Assembly: GCA_033065855.1 (NCBI GenBank)
Contig: JAVXUO010000360.1
Location: forward strand, 26,001 to 90,000
DNA: 64,000 nt
From: Escallonia rubra
Taxonomy: Eukaryota; Streptophyta; Magnoliopsida; Escalloniales; Escalloniaceae
Direction of reading: 5' to 3'
Part shown: one piece after another, positions 22,899 to 34,546 of the stretch
Layout: every line of letters begins with the position of its first letter
How positions within the stretch are numbered: the first letter of the stretch is position 1
Program-made: the position numbers and the translations under genes
Notes under the pieces: model-generated
Told to the model about the DNA's origin: nothing
The model's database searches: none
What the model saw: the letters and a program-made list of their open reading frames with translations, nothing else

Positions 22899-23289
22899 AT
22901 TCTAGTATCAAGAGGTTACAATGCATGATCTGTTAGGGGGGAATACATGCTGTTAAAAACAATCAATAAGACAATGTTGGCACTTTGTGCAATAGAACCT
23001 GCTAAATTGTTGTACTAGGTCTTGCCACATTCTATGGTTGTTAAGCAAACATAATCGAGAGTCTTGATGAATGAACTAGCCCGTGAACTACTTTGATCCA
23101 ACTTGTCGGTCCAAGTGTAGCCTAATTGTCATGGGTGGTATGACAACTTGGTCTTATTAGTTGCCAATGACCTTGTTTGGACTTAATGGTTTAACCAAGT
23201 GGCAATGTAATCTTTATCGACAGTGAAATAGGTACTAGTTATAGTGGTCAATGTTGAGAACATGACATTTATGGAGTGCTGATGCATGT
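22899..23289. other. Unassigned spacer
   Basis: This stretch continues the sequence left of 6547 if the Tat element is removed. I see no coding family, LTR end or repeat in it. Together with 24285-24840 it is a single background segment split by the hAT insertion. Confidence 0.5.
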
Positions 23290-23297
23290 GCTATCCT

Positions 23298-24276
23298 CAG
23301 GGGCGGAGCCATGCTTGTACGGGGGGGGGGGCTAATGTACCCCCTCAGATTTTGAAAAGAAAAAATATATATTATATATATAGTTTTTTTTCACTCGCAA
23401 TCACACAAACCGTGTTTTGATTAAGCTCTACTTTCAGTGAGGACGGTGGTTTTGGACAGAGAAAACGGGAGAAAGATTGGGAAAAAGAGAAACAAGGAGA
23501 GAAGAAAGAGAGATCTAAGAGTTAAGGAAAGAGCACCACCCACTCACACATCAAAAAGAAAGGGCCTGGGGGCTGGGGTATCAGGTTCTTCTCTCCACCA
23601 AAAAGTAGGTTTGTACCATTTTAGAAGCACCATTCACCTCCCATCTGTGAATATGTGTGAACAGACGAGGAAAAAAAATCAGAGAGAGAGAGAACTTTTT
23701 ATTGGGAGATAAAGGTTCTTGGGGAGCCTGGGGTGGGTGGGGGCGTTGAAAGGGGGACAGGGGAGGGGGTACTCTGCAGGCTACAAAGCTGTCCAAAGGT
23801 ACCTACACCACAGGAAGCCATAGTTTCTTCTCCATTCTTTATTGCTGATTTTTATGATGGAATGCTAGGGGAGCAAATGTCCTTTTTGGCCCTCATTTCT
23901 GGTGAATTTACCCACGGTGGTGCTCACCATTGACTCTAGGCGACAAGATTTTTTAAATCGGTTATGTTTGACAATCATTTCCAACCGTCGAGATTCAAGT
24001 AATCTCCCTATCTTTTCCTTTGCTCCTTGTAAATTACCAGCTTATTATCGCTGCTGTACAGAGTAACATCTACTGCTTCGCCTGTGACTTGTGGGGAAAG
24101 TTCGCGTAGTATTCTTCTTGGTTTGAAGTATACGATACGTTATTAAATAATTAAGAAGGTACTAACAAGTTAAGAAAGTGCACTCTATTTTTGTGTGATA
24201 TTTTAATTATAAAAAAATTTACTGATTTCGATATATTTTTAGCACCCCCTGGAGTGAAATCCTGGTTTCGCCACTG
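23298..24276. mobile_element. Non-autonomous hAT-type DNA transposon
   Basis: The left end reads CAGGGGCGGAGCCATG and the right end TGGTTTCGCCACTG, an imperfect terminal inverted repeat of the widespread plant CAGNGGCGGAGCCA type. A perfect 8 bp target duplication, GCTATCCT, flanks it at 23290-23297 and 24277-24284, as expected for the hAT superfamily. The 979 bp interior has no transposase; its open frames (for example 23437-23712) are low-complexity. It carries a G13 run close to the left end. Confidence 0.92.
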
Positions 24277-24284
24277 GCTATCCT

Positions 24285-26900
24285 GGAATTATTGGGCGTG
24301 AGTCAAGAATCTTTAGGGAATGCCAAGACCCCTCTATCATTGATCAGTGTAGCCCAAGGATGCAATATTGTGCATGCATGTTTAGAGTGATTCATGGAGC
24401 CTGAAGAGTTCATAGTGAGGCTTACTATGCAGTCAACACCATGGTTTTCGCGGAGGTTTAATGGGATGAGCAGTACGTTGGAGCAAGATTAGGTGGAGGG
24501 AAATCAGTCTCTTGGGATATTTGCTTCATAAATATTGTCTTATATGCCTTGCCCTTGACTGTAGTTGCGAGAGTGCATGAATTGGGCATTGGGATCTAGA
24601 GACAACCAGGTAAGAGTCTATCTAGCAGAAGCTAGGTTGCTAAGTTTTGCAAACAAGCTCTTATGAATCTGATGCCATATGAACCAGATGTGTTGCTATG
24701 CCATAGAGAGCTTCTCTTGGCAACTAATAGAATGAAAATTATGCCCTTATTTCAAGCGTACATGTACTAGTTCATTAAGGGTAAAGAGGTCATTGAGTTC
24801 AATTTACTAGCCAAATTGTTTTCTCTTTTCCCCACAGCCATGACCACCGTCCCCCAGACGTCAATACCATCACGTCGGCATAGCGACAAGTCACCAAACA
24901 CACTGTACCCCCACCCCCTGGCTACCCGCCCGCCCCAACATCCTTATTTCCCTCCGGTGGTTCGTTAAATCCCACCAGTGTTTCATTGCGGTTGGGTGGG
25001 GGGGGGGGGGGGGGGGGCTATGGCGTTATATTGATGGGATATGGTGCTGGGTTGCGGGCAGAGACCGGCAGTGGTGGTGCACGGTCCGCAGTGGCAGTGG
25101 CGGGTTGTCGAGGTGATGGGTAGTGGTGGCAGAAAAAAATAAATGAAAAAAGGTAAAAGTCCCCAAAACTACGTTGTTTTGGTTCATAGCCACATAGAAG
25201 TTCTCTGTGACATAGCAACACATCTGTCGTCCGCCTTCCCCATAATATGATATCTCTTATGTGATACTAATTTACAGCCACTGAAGTATTTGTTTGTCGT
25301 GTAGTCGTAATGGTTTAAGAATACTCAACTAGAAGCATGTTCGACTGAATAGCAAATGGCTTATGATGTGTTGCTAGTTTTATTCTGTATTTGGACCTGT
25401 CCGATCAATTCACATGATCCCCTGCTCCCTCTTATTTTGAAAGCTAATCTGGACAAATTAAGGGGATGCATTAAATAAAGGAGACCTAGTCCTTACGACC
25501 GATGGGATTTACCAAGTGGAAAGATTATGTGGATGAATCAAGGAAAATGGAGCATTAAAAAAGATTGGTCCTCCCATTATGCCATTTCTGAAACCACTTT
25601 GTGTATAATTCGTTTTCCATCGAAGCCAGCATGCAAAAGGTGGTTGCTTTATCAAATACCGATGGTTGATATTCTTGGGCTTTGGACTACATGCGCATAA
25701 TTCCTTTTTCACTATCAAAAATTCATTGGGGCGAAATCATATACGCGAATGAGAATTATCAGTTTGCTATACTGCTATAAAACCAGCAAAATTTCCTAGA
25801 AAGTCCAAAAAAAGCATCAATGGAGCCTATATTCTCGTATTCAGACCACTGAAATAAGCTACGCAGAACAGAGGATTGGATCTTCAACGTACAGGGCTTC
25901 TACATTTGGAAGTTCTATTGTTCCTCTGTCGACATAAAAACCAGAAAAGGATGTCATATTCCATAGAACATCAAAGGAGCAGATCTACAACCCACTTAGG
26001 CACCAGTTCCCAAATAAACTTGGGCATTCTGCAATGAATCAAAAGATGGATCACACTCTCCCAACCAGATTTACACATGCAGCAGCAATTAACGTACATC
26101 TTCTGGCGCTTGCGAAATGTTCAACTTTTAGCACAGCATTCAACACTGTCAGCCGCTGTTGTCTGCCTTCATGTATATTTCACCAAGAAAGGGAAGATTT
26201 GCTGCTGTCAGCCGTTGATAGTAGATTTCACCGGAGAAGGCCCTTAGAACGGCCAGTCCAGACCACCTTGCCCTCTGATCCCGAGTCACGTGACCGAGTA
26301 AAGGCAATTCAGAAAGAGAGTCACCGCACCAGTTTCCCAGTCTTAAAATTTAATAGACTGCCACAGCACACTGCCGCTAAAATTTAGAACATCGGTCACA
26401 GGGGTATGCTGGTTACCTCAGCAGATATTCTGACAAAAATAAACCCGAGTACTGGAGCCTATTGACAACCAACTGTGCTTCCAAGAAAAAACAAAGCAAT
26501 GGCTGATGATAACTCATATGCTCACACCCTAAGCCCCTCCCACTTCCCCAGGTTACCACCACTCGAACTCCTCGCTAGCTTGCCCATCACGGCTGCTCTC
26601 CAGAAGCACCCACTTCCAACATAAATCTGCACAACCACATCTCTAGCAATGCAGCATTCAATCTCAGGTTCTTAATGTCTGAAACCCCATGCTTCACAGC
26701 GATTCCAATCTGTACTTCTCTTCACCAGCCTCTTCCCACAGGAATTCTCGTTCGAGTCCTTCCAGCCTCTCTGCACCAGAAGCAGGGATGACGAACAGGA
26801 CAATAAACAAGTGGGAACTCTCGGAAGAATGCATTTTGGTCAAAGTCAGACCTACTCTCCACCAAGTATTGACAACATAGAGCAATGTACTCTAAACTAC
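24285..26900. other. Gene-free stretch with a G20 run
   Basis: No frame shows a recognisable protein domain. A run of 20 G lies at 24998-25017. The segment 25018-25223 reads as a Pro/Thr-rich shadow on the minus strand and is not supported as a gene. From about 26640 the composition becomes more exon-like ahead of the Gln/Pro-rich frame that follows. Confidence 0.4.
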
Positions 26901-27339
26901 TTGGAATTGCAATGCCATTATCTATCTCATCCCGGGGGTTGGAGTTGCAATGCCATTATCTATCTCATCTCTTGATTCATCAGTTCAGGGAGAGCAGAAG
27001 CCCCCTATATCAACCTCAGCCCCTCTAGGAGCTTCCCCCCTCCCACCTGGTCCACATCCATCTCTTTTTGTAGCAAATCAGCAACATGCATATCAACAAA
27101 ATGCCCAGCAAGGTCAACAGCACCACCAGTTGCACCAACAGCAAATGACCTCCTTGCCTCTACCGCCACCAAATTTGTCACAGCTTCAACATCCATCCCA
27201 TTTACCTCAGCTGCAAACTTCCCAGTTTCCTCGCCCGCTGCCCCAGCTACAACAAATTAATAGGCCTTTGAGCATCCCATCTTCAATGCAGGGATCTCTT
27301 CCCATGCCGTCAATACCAATGCATGGTCCAATGGTATAG
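26897..27339 (+). CDS. Gln/Pro-rich open frame, probably an isolated exon (unidentified)
   Basis: An open frame from 26950 ([16 protein letters not shown]) to a stop at 27337-27339 encodes about 129 residues rich in Gln, Pro, Leu and His, with no stop in a region where other frames are closed. This low-complexity composition is typical of the tails of plant RNA-binding or transcriptional regulators. I considered the tail of a virilizer-like m6A writer subunit but cannot confirm it. The last codons (CCAATG then GTATAG) could be an exon end with a GT splice donor, so the stop may lie in an intron. A 31 bp segment is duplicated at its 5' side (26901-26931 and 26939-26969). No neighbouring exons were recognised, so this may be a gene fragment carried into a transposon-rich region. 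Confidence 0.4.
26901..26969 (+). repeat. 31 bp direct duplication with a 7 bp spacer
   Basis: Two copies of TTGGANTTGCAATGCCATTA plus TCTATCTCATC start at 26901 and 26939 and differ by one base. They overlap the 5' edge of the Gln/Pro-rich open frame. Confidence 0.9.
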
Positions 27340-27491
27340 ACATCAACCTATATTTTGCTATGTCTGGAACAATTTTCTCTGGTTGGGGTTAGCAGTTATA
27401 ACATGTTTTGCAGTGTTTCTTAGTTCCTTTTGACGGGGGAATGCCTATTAGTTTTTTTTTCCAGAAAAGAAGCTAAACAGCCTAAACTTTA

Positions 27492-28197
27492 GGCTCTGTT
27501 TGACAGAGCTTTTTTTTTGTCTTCAGTTTTTAAAGAGCAATTTTTAAAGAGCATTTAAATTTTTTTTTTTGAAAAAAACAAATGGGTGTTTGATAATCCT
27601 TTTTTTTTTTGGTGTTTGGTAAACCTTTTTATTTTGACTTTTTTTTTGGTGATTTGCGGTGGCGATGGTGGGGCATAGCGGTGGTCGACGGTGGTGGTGG
27701 CCGGCGGTGGTTGTTGCGGCGGTGGCTGTCGGAGTGGTGGCTGGAGGTGGCTGCCGGCGGCCGGAGGTGGGGGGTGCTGACGGTGGTGGTTGTCGGCGGG
27801 CGACGGTGGCTGTCGAGCGGCGGCGGTGGCCGGAGGCCCCCTGCCGCCCGGTGGTGGTTGCCGGCTGCCAGAGGTGGCTGTCGGGCGGCGGTGGCTGCCG
27901 GAGGTGGCATCCGGCCAGCGGTGGTGGCCACCGCCCACCGCCCACCGCCGCCCGATGGTGGCTGCCGGCGGCCGGAGGTGGCTGTCGGTGGTGGTTACCG
28001 GTGGTGGGTGAGTTTTGTGGAGGTTTCAAAAAAAAATTTAAAGTGAACGAAAAGAGCTTTTTCCTCTTTTTTACTCTACAATTTAAAAAGCCACTTTTTA
28101 AATTGAAAAAAAAAAAGTGGTACCAAACACTCCTATTTTTTCCAATTTTCAAAACTGAAAAAAAAAAGAGCAAAAAAAAACCCTGTCAAACGGCCCC
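27492..28197. mobile_element. TIR element (MITE-like) enclosing a GC-rich minisatellite
   Basis: The left end is GGCTCTGTTTGACAGAGC and the right end, inverted, is GGGGCCGTTTGACAGGG. Similarity of the two arms continues through A/T-rich runs for about 45 bp. TTA precedes the left end and TAA follows the right end, so the flanking duplication is unclear (TA or an imperfect TWA). The TWA-like context and the G-rich GTTTG terminus recall PIF/Harbinger (Tourist) elements. The interior (27655-28020) is a GGTGGCTGCCGG-type minisatellite, which leaves long Gly- or Pro-rich frames open on both strands; none is a credible gene. Confidence 0.6.
27655..28020. repeat. GC-rich GGTGG/CCGG minisatellite
   Basis: Irregular copies of GGTGGCTGCCGGCGGCCGGA-like 12-30 bp units occur, with an inverted block of CCACCGCCC near 27930-27950. 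It stands out sharply from the A/T-rich arms of the surrounding TIR element. Confidence 0.75.
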
Positions 28198-30170
28198 TAA
28201 GACTTGTCAAGGCAAACTGCATTGTTTGATTTCAATAGTTGGAGACGCTGTTGAAGATTAGTCACTCAAGTATGGTTACCTTATTTAAGAACATAATTTA
28301 TAATACTCCATCCGTCCCACGTAATTTCATCAACTTCTTTTACATGCAGATTAAGGATTTAAGTATATATTGTGTGTTTTTCATTCTACTCTTTAGAAAG
28401 AGGAGAGAAAGAAAGTGGGGCAGGAGAGAAAATTGGTTAGTGGCGTGTTAAATACAGAGAGAGAATGAATAAAAAAGTGTAAGAAAATGATTCAGGTGAG
28501 AGAAAAAAAGTTGATAGAGATTTAAATGTGGAGAAAGAATTGAATTAAAAAAAGTGTAAAAAAGGGTAAATATGTAAAATTATTTACGGAATCTTTCTTA
28601 ATTTGGAAATGAGTAATTTTTGTGAGACGGCCCAAAAAGCAAATATGATCAATTTATGTGAGACCCACTTCTCTCTGAAACAAAATAACTACAACCCCTC
28701 ATTCGGCTTCCCCTGCACGTGGTGGGTTAGTGCATAAGGTCTTTACATTGAGTAGGTTTCCTTCCGTGTTACGTGTTTTTGTGTGTGCAATTTTAAGGTT
28801 GATATTAATTGGGCTGTCAGGTCTGAGTTTCAGTGGTTGGCCTTCGCCGTTCGCGGCGGATTTGCTTGTGGCGGGTGCGGGCTGACCTTTGTGATTGGTG
28901 TTGGAATTCGGGTGTGCGGATTTGAGGGGCAAGGCTATCCAGAGTTGTTGGGTGCTTAGTGATCGGGTTGTGGGTGGTGATATGTCTGCCAAGGTGATAT
29001 GTCTAAACCCTAATCTGAAAAATACATTTTAACTTAAGTCGCATCAATAGACTAAGTTTCACGGATCTTCTAGAACAACGATCTTGACCCTTCAACTTTG
29101 GCCGATCGAATTGATTAGGTGTTGCTATATATGGGCACCATCCTCTAGTATATCAGGGAGAAGTCAATTAGGCCAGATCTCTGTCTCTCTAAAACCTCAT
29201 GTCCATGAAATTACCCTAAATCATGATTTTTCGCAGTCAACACAAACCTTAACTTAAAATGGCATTTTTTTATACTTCAAATATTTGATTTAGGCAATTT
29301 AAGTGCCTAACTAGGGTGTATTTTCGATAAAGACAACTTTTTAAAAGGCCTTTCAACAATTAGAAGATTTCTTTAACAACTTTTTAGAAGACCTTTAAGC
29401 AATGAGATGTTCTCTTTGAGATCAAAAAAATCATTTTTCCCGGACACAATGTTACGCTCCTACAACGTATGCCTTTGATCAATGTTTAGATTACATCCAG
29501 ATATTACGTAATGATCTAATCGTGTTGTACATTTTTTGTGTGTGTGGAAGAATCAGAATTATAATTTATATGGCCCGTCAGTATGGAGACTCGAACCCGA
29601 GACCTTGAGGAATTCACCCACCCTCTGGGGTTCCGTGCTGTACACTTTTTTGGTTGTTTACAGTGTATACCTTGCATCACCATAACATGCTTGTTCATGC
29701 ATCATATTAGACTTTTATGCTTAAACCATGCATTACAGGGCAACGTGACTAGGTATCTTGTAGGCTAGATGACGTGTCGAACTACAATTCCTTAATTTCA
29801 TTAATTTGATGGCCAACATAGGCAATTCAAGTAATCTTGCTCTTGAGGTTGTTACTACTATGCAATAAAACCTGCCTATTCAATTTAAGTAAAAAAACTA
29901 GCGAGGCCTACCATGTGGTAGGGTGAAGAGGGTGCCAAATAACTTCCCAATTTGTCACGTAGTCGGCGAATGAGGGCATGAGCATGTTTTACAATTCTTT
30001 TGTTTCCTTTAATTAACTGGTGGAACACTCTGAATCAGAAAATTCAATTTTGATGCTCACAAAGGCGACTCTGCTACGGTCAATTTGATAAGTGGACTAA
30101 ACTCGTATTAATGGTTTCTTATGTAATTTGATTGAATAAATATGTGATAGGTTACTTATGATTTATTTTT
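28198..30170. other. Gene-free stretch with old element fragments
   Basis: 28305-28660 begins TACTCCATCCGTCCCA, the usual terminus of plant Stowaway-like MITEs, and has their A/G-rich interior, but the far end is too diverged to fix. Near 29580-29600 the minus strand reads GGTCTCGGGTTCGAGTC, a tRNA-type B box that could belong to a SINE remnant. 29040-30063 may be an old LTR tail, because it ends in GGCGACTCTGCTACGG (30064-30079), similar to an Ogre-type primer site. No protein gene is supported. Confidence 0.35.
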
Positions 30171-30175
30171 CTTGG

Positions 30176-30623
30176 TGATATAACTCAAATATAAACTCCT
30201 AAGAATTAAGGGACACCTGGCATTCCTAGTCAAACTGGGTCAAATTACAAAGTTGGTGATTAACTTATTGGAAAATAAGATTCTGGTAGCACCCTAACAG
30301 GATCCTCAAAGATCTTCATGTGATCCTCAAGGATCCTAACACAATCCTAACGGATCTGGCCCCAAGTCTCGGCTGTCAGAATCTTTGACATATTAGGATT
30401 CTCCTATCTACAGCTATATAAAGGGGACTTCTCCAGGTACGTAGACAGCTACACACAAACATACAGTCTTTCATGCTTTTTCAGAGTCCCTATCATGTTG
30501 TTGCGATTTGACTTAAACATCGTAGAGTTCTTCGACGGAAACCTCACCCGGCGGTCACTTATTTTCTGTCGTGCAGGTCATCGTTCTAGGCTAGGGTTCC
30601 AGAACATATTTTTAGTAGCAACA
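30176..30623 (+). repeat. 5' LTR of the non-autonomous element
   Basis: 448 bp, TG...CA. The TATA box is CTATATAAAGGGG near 30413-30425, followed by a conserved CCGGCGGTCACTTATTTTCT block shared with the 3' LTR. Confidence 0.93.
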
Positions 30624-30653
30624 AATTGGCGCTTGGCACCATCCGTGGGACCC
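30624..30653 (+). other. Primer-binding site carrying a small internal duplication
   Basis: The sequence after the LTR is AATTGGCGC then TTGGCACCATCCGTGGGA. The usual form in this element class is TTGGCGCCATCCGTGGGA, so the TTGGC start is present twice. The second copy (30633-30650) still pairs well with the expected tRNA 3' end. Confidence 0.65.
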
Positions 30654-30714
30654 TCCCAACCTAGCCGGTTGACCTCAAGAAAATTCAACAGTCATATCAC
30701 ACATCGTCGGCGGT

Positions 30715-31710
30715 AATGCGTGAAACCACCTACATAATCGACGCCGTCGTGGGATCCCCAAATTCAACTGCTGCCACCGGCAACCACATGTCAAAGCCAC
30801 CAAAAGCAAACTTTCATGGCTATACAGCCACCCCGGGCTCTGCCAATATTACAACAGCAAATGTTAAGGGGGGGGGGGGGGGGGGGGATTAAGATGAGAA
30901 GCCACAGAAGCGCCACCACCCAGGGGTCGGAACCCTGCCACCGCCATTGCGGCGTGTCCTCTAGCAATGTGCCGACACTGCCATAGAAGGCCACCCACCC
31001 TGTGGGCCTTTGACAGTCGCCGTTGTACGAGCTTCTCCACCGCAACCATGGCCACCATAATTGGCCGCACTGCCGCCGTGAAGCTGCCGGAGCAGCAAAG
31101 ACAACTCAGGAAAGAGAGAGAGAGAGAGAGAGAGAAAGAAAGGACAGCAACATCATCGCCGCCATCTGCAGTGCCGCCAGTGCCAGTCGGCGCAACCACT
31201 AAAATCGAGCTGCCAAAGGACGACGTCGTCACCACCGGCCGCAAGGAGGTCTACGCCACACATAGCCAATAACGGCGCCACCTCGCACCACAATCAACGG
31301 GGACGCACTACCTCGCCAACAAGCTCTCTGACATCGTGCCCTTATGTCATGCCGACCAAGTCAACGACCTCACAGCCGACAACAGCTCCGATAGCAACCA
31401 CACGACCGCTACCACATAACCAATCAACGCCACTGTCCTCAGCAGATCCCTCACGCCGCTAGCTTGGCGATCTCTCCCCCGATGAGATCTACAACCACCA
31501 GCACCATTGCTGCCATGACGACCGCATCTCCCCTGACGTCGCGCCGTCCACCGCGAGCGAACAGCGATAGCACTACTTACCGACTAGCTCCCTGGCCTTA
31601 CGCCGTGTTATTGCGTCGGCCAAGCCCCCAACATCGATGCCAGCAGTAGTTGCCTTTGCCATTGTTGCCATGTTGTGGCACCGCCGCCTCCCTGTGGTGG
31701 TCCGATCTGC
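30715..31710 (+). other. GC-rich segment, possibly captured host sequence
   Basis: An ATG at 30717 opens a short frame that ends near a G20 run (30868-30887). The rest is rich in GCC/CAC/ACC triplets and gives Ala/Thr/Pro/Arg-rich frames on both strands (for example 30967-31272 and 31464-31649), none with a recognisable domain. Its base composition differs strongly from the LTRs and from the A/T-rich DNA after 31740. It may be a captured gene piece or an old low-complexity gag leader. Confidence 0.35.
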
Positions 31711-33164
31711 CTTCATTGCTACCTTTTGGTCAGTAAAAAGAATAGGCAGATCCAAACAATTCTTCCAATTTTCAAAGTTTTAAACTTTTTACCCCATGAT
31801 TATGGGTATTTAGATTTGAGACCCAAGAGGTCTCTTTTATTTCGCACATGCCACAACTTTCTAAACGCATTAAACTCTTAACCCATGCATAGTGCATATT
31901 TGTGTTTAAGACCCAAAGGGTTTTATTTATTTAACTTAGGCTGCATAATTTTTAAAGCATTAAGCTTTTAACTCGTCAAAAAGGCATATTTAAATTCAAG
32001 ACCCACAGAGTCTCATTTATTTAACATATGGCGCATACTCTTAAAAAATGGCATACACTTCCTCGCATATTTGTTGATAAAAAGTTAAGCGACTACGATT
32101 TTAGGCGCTAGCAAGCCTTTCAAAGGTTGTTTCTCTTGCGCGCTCTTATATTACATAGACCTAGTCATGTTGGTCCAACATCATCACGTTGCGTCAATTA
32201 ACGCAAGCACGACACAAGTCGATCGGGGTTTTCGATTGCTATGACATTTTAAGCACACCTGTGACACGCAGTGCAACACACCTATTGTCTAACCGACAAA
32301 GTCCCAGTAGGGCCACGATGTATGAACATCGCTCTTATTTTTATGTTAAAAACATAGTTACACTTGTAAGCTGATATGCTTTATTGTTTTAAAAGGCTAT
32401 TTTTCCAGTCACGTAGTTTTCCTTGTTCTAAGGGCTTAAACTGCATTCGCGAGCATTAAACTGTGACGCATAAACTGCTTAATACGCAAGGAACAAATTC
32501 ACAGCATCATGCGACTTGAAGTCACGCCTAGACTTTCTGCTACAGCACCTTGCCGATGAGGCATTACTTGTTGTCTTGTGATATATTCGGTCATACAGTG
32601 ACAGTATGTATATCAATGTCAAATATTCACACGACTGCTCGTTGAGAAGCTAATCCTACAGTAATGGAGGTTGCATGCTGCCAATGCATCTAGTGAATTA
32701 AAACACATCGCCAGCGTCAGCTGATAGCATCACTAATATGTCTGGTACAAATGCAAGCTTAAGCTCATAAAACCTGTAAATTGAATATTCGTTGTCGTAC
32801 AATATATTGACAAATGGCAGCAATGTCTTTATAACCTAGTGACATCTTGCCCAGTCGGGCTCTTCGACCTCTGGCTCTATATGCTCGTCCAGCCGAGCAG
32901 ACAATTTATAGTCTTTTACATTTCTATGGTTCATTGGAGTCTTCTTGCTACCATGCCCTACATATAGCCTGAGAATCCATTTTTATGTTCATGCTTCCTC
33001 AGACAAGGGGGCTTTATATCTTATGACATCATCAACCTTACGGGCTTAATGCCTTGTGTCCTCTCAGAGAGAAGGGCTTCATAATAGCGGCCATATTATG
33101 GGCTCAATGCCCCGCGCCTTCCTATTTTGCGTCACGACAACAAAGTACTTGTTTACTTAGATTG

Positions 33165-33915
33165 CAGCCCTCAAGGGCCTTTACAAGAACTCTACATTCC
33201 ATTAAACTTCTAGTGGTATTTACATGGGCTTTTGTGCTCCTTCAGCCCTCAAGGGCATTAATGAGAATTGTATGTTCCATCAAACCCTCAAGGATATTTA
33301 CTTGAGATTTATGCTCTATTAGCCCTCAAGGGCGCTTACGAGAACTCTATTGTTCCATCAAACCCTCAAGGATATTTACATGAGCTTTGTGCTCTATTAG
33401 CCTTCAAGGTCGCTTAGGAGAACTCTAAGTTTCATGTAACCCTCAAGGGTATTTACATGAGCTTTGCGCTCCATTTAGCTCTCAAGAGTGCATACGAGAA
33501 CTCTAAGTTCCATCAAACCTCCAAGGAGATTTACGTGAGATTTGTATTCCATCACCCCGCAAGGGCCCGTACGAGAACTCTATGTTTCATTAAACCCCCA
33601 AAGGTATTTACATGAGCATTGCGCTCCATTAGTCTTCAAGGGCGCATACGAGAACTATAAGTTCCATCATACATTCAAGGGTATTTACGTGACCTTTGCG
33701 CTCTATCAGACCTCAAGGGCGCGTATGAGAACTCTAAGTTCCATCAAACCCCCAAGGGCATTTAGATGAGCTTTGTGCTCTATCAGTCCTCAAGGGTGCT
33801 CATTAGAACTCTATGTTCCATCAAACCCCAAAGGAAATTTGCATGAGCTTTGTGCTCCATTAGCCCTCTAGGGTGCTTACTAGAACTATACGTTCCACCA
33901 GCCCCCAAAGGAAGT
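33165..33915 (+). repeat. Ten 77-78 bp higher-order tandem repeats
   Basis: Anchors of the form CCCTCAAGGG occur at about 33168, 33246, 33323, 33401, 33479, 33556, 33632, 33710, 33787 and 33863. Each unit has two related halves of about 38 bp: CCCTCAAGGGCGCTTACGAG (ending TTCCATC) and CCCTCAAGGATATTTACATG (ending GTGCTCCAT). The array is thus a dimeric higher-order repeat. It lies in the 3' part of the non-autonomous LTR element. Confidence 0.88.
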
Positions 33916-34546
33916 CTCTCAAGGGATGAACACCCCCAAGGGTGACATGATAGAGCTCAAGTTCTATCCGAACGATTTAGCTACAGCTCTAAACCATGAA
34001 ATGACAAAGCATTCTGTGGGACTTCATCGCCCCACTGCTTTTTGTCAATTCAAAATCCAGCCAAGCGTGAGTGCGAGGCTTCTTTGCCAGCTCTTAGCTG
34101 ATGATAAGAGTTGGCGTCAAAGTAAACCGCAAGCATGATGTAGTCAATCCAAGCGAAAGAACACACACTTACAACAAACACCCTCCAACGGAGAGGTGAA
34201 AACTATATTGTCGAGTGAAACCCATCAAGGGGACATTCAAACACTTAGACAAATTAACATGGGGCACAGTCTCTACGGATCTCAAGATCCTATGTTTCGT
34301 ATGCCAAAGACGAGTTTGAACAATCCTACTTAGGTAAAATCCTAAGACCTAGCTCTCAAGAGCTAAAGTTCAAACAGCCTGCTTAGGCAAAATTAGGTGG
34401 CTTGAGCTCCTAAGAGCTTAAGTCCGAGCACAATATTATTTACTCTATGAGCGGATGAAAGATCCTTTACAAATCTGATGCGTGTCTCAAAACACTTGGT
34501 ATAACTTCCTCGGCTAAACATTTTAGCTAAGAAAGTAGGGGGCTTA

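Noticed and set aside
27544..28261. Gly-, Pro- and Arg-rich frames of 100-209 residues on both strands
   Set aside because: They arise from the GC-rich minisatellite inside a TIR element; no domain and no consistent strand.
28305..28660. Complete Stowaway MITE
   Set aside because: The left CTCCATCCGTCCCA end is recognisable, but the right end and TA duplication cannot be fixed, so it is mentioned only as a fragment.
29560..29700. tRNA gene suggested by GGTTCGAGTC on the minus strand
   Set aside because: Only a B-box-like string is present; no cloverleaf or matching A box could be drawn. At most a SINE remnant.
33165..33915. CRISPR-like array
   Set aside because: The units are contiguous dimeric tandem repeats without unique spacers, and the context is a plant LTR element.
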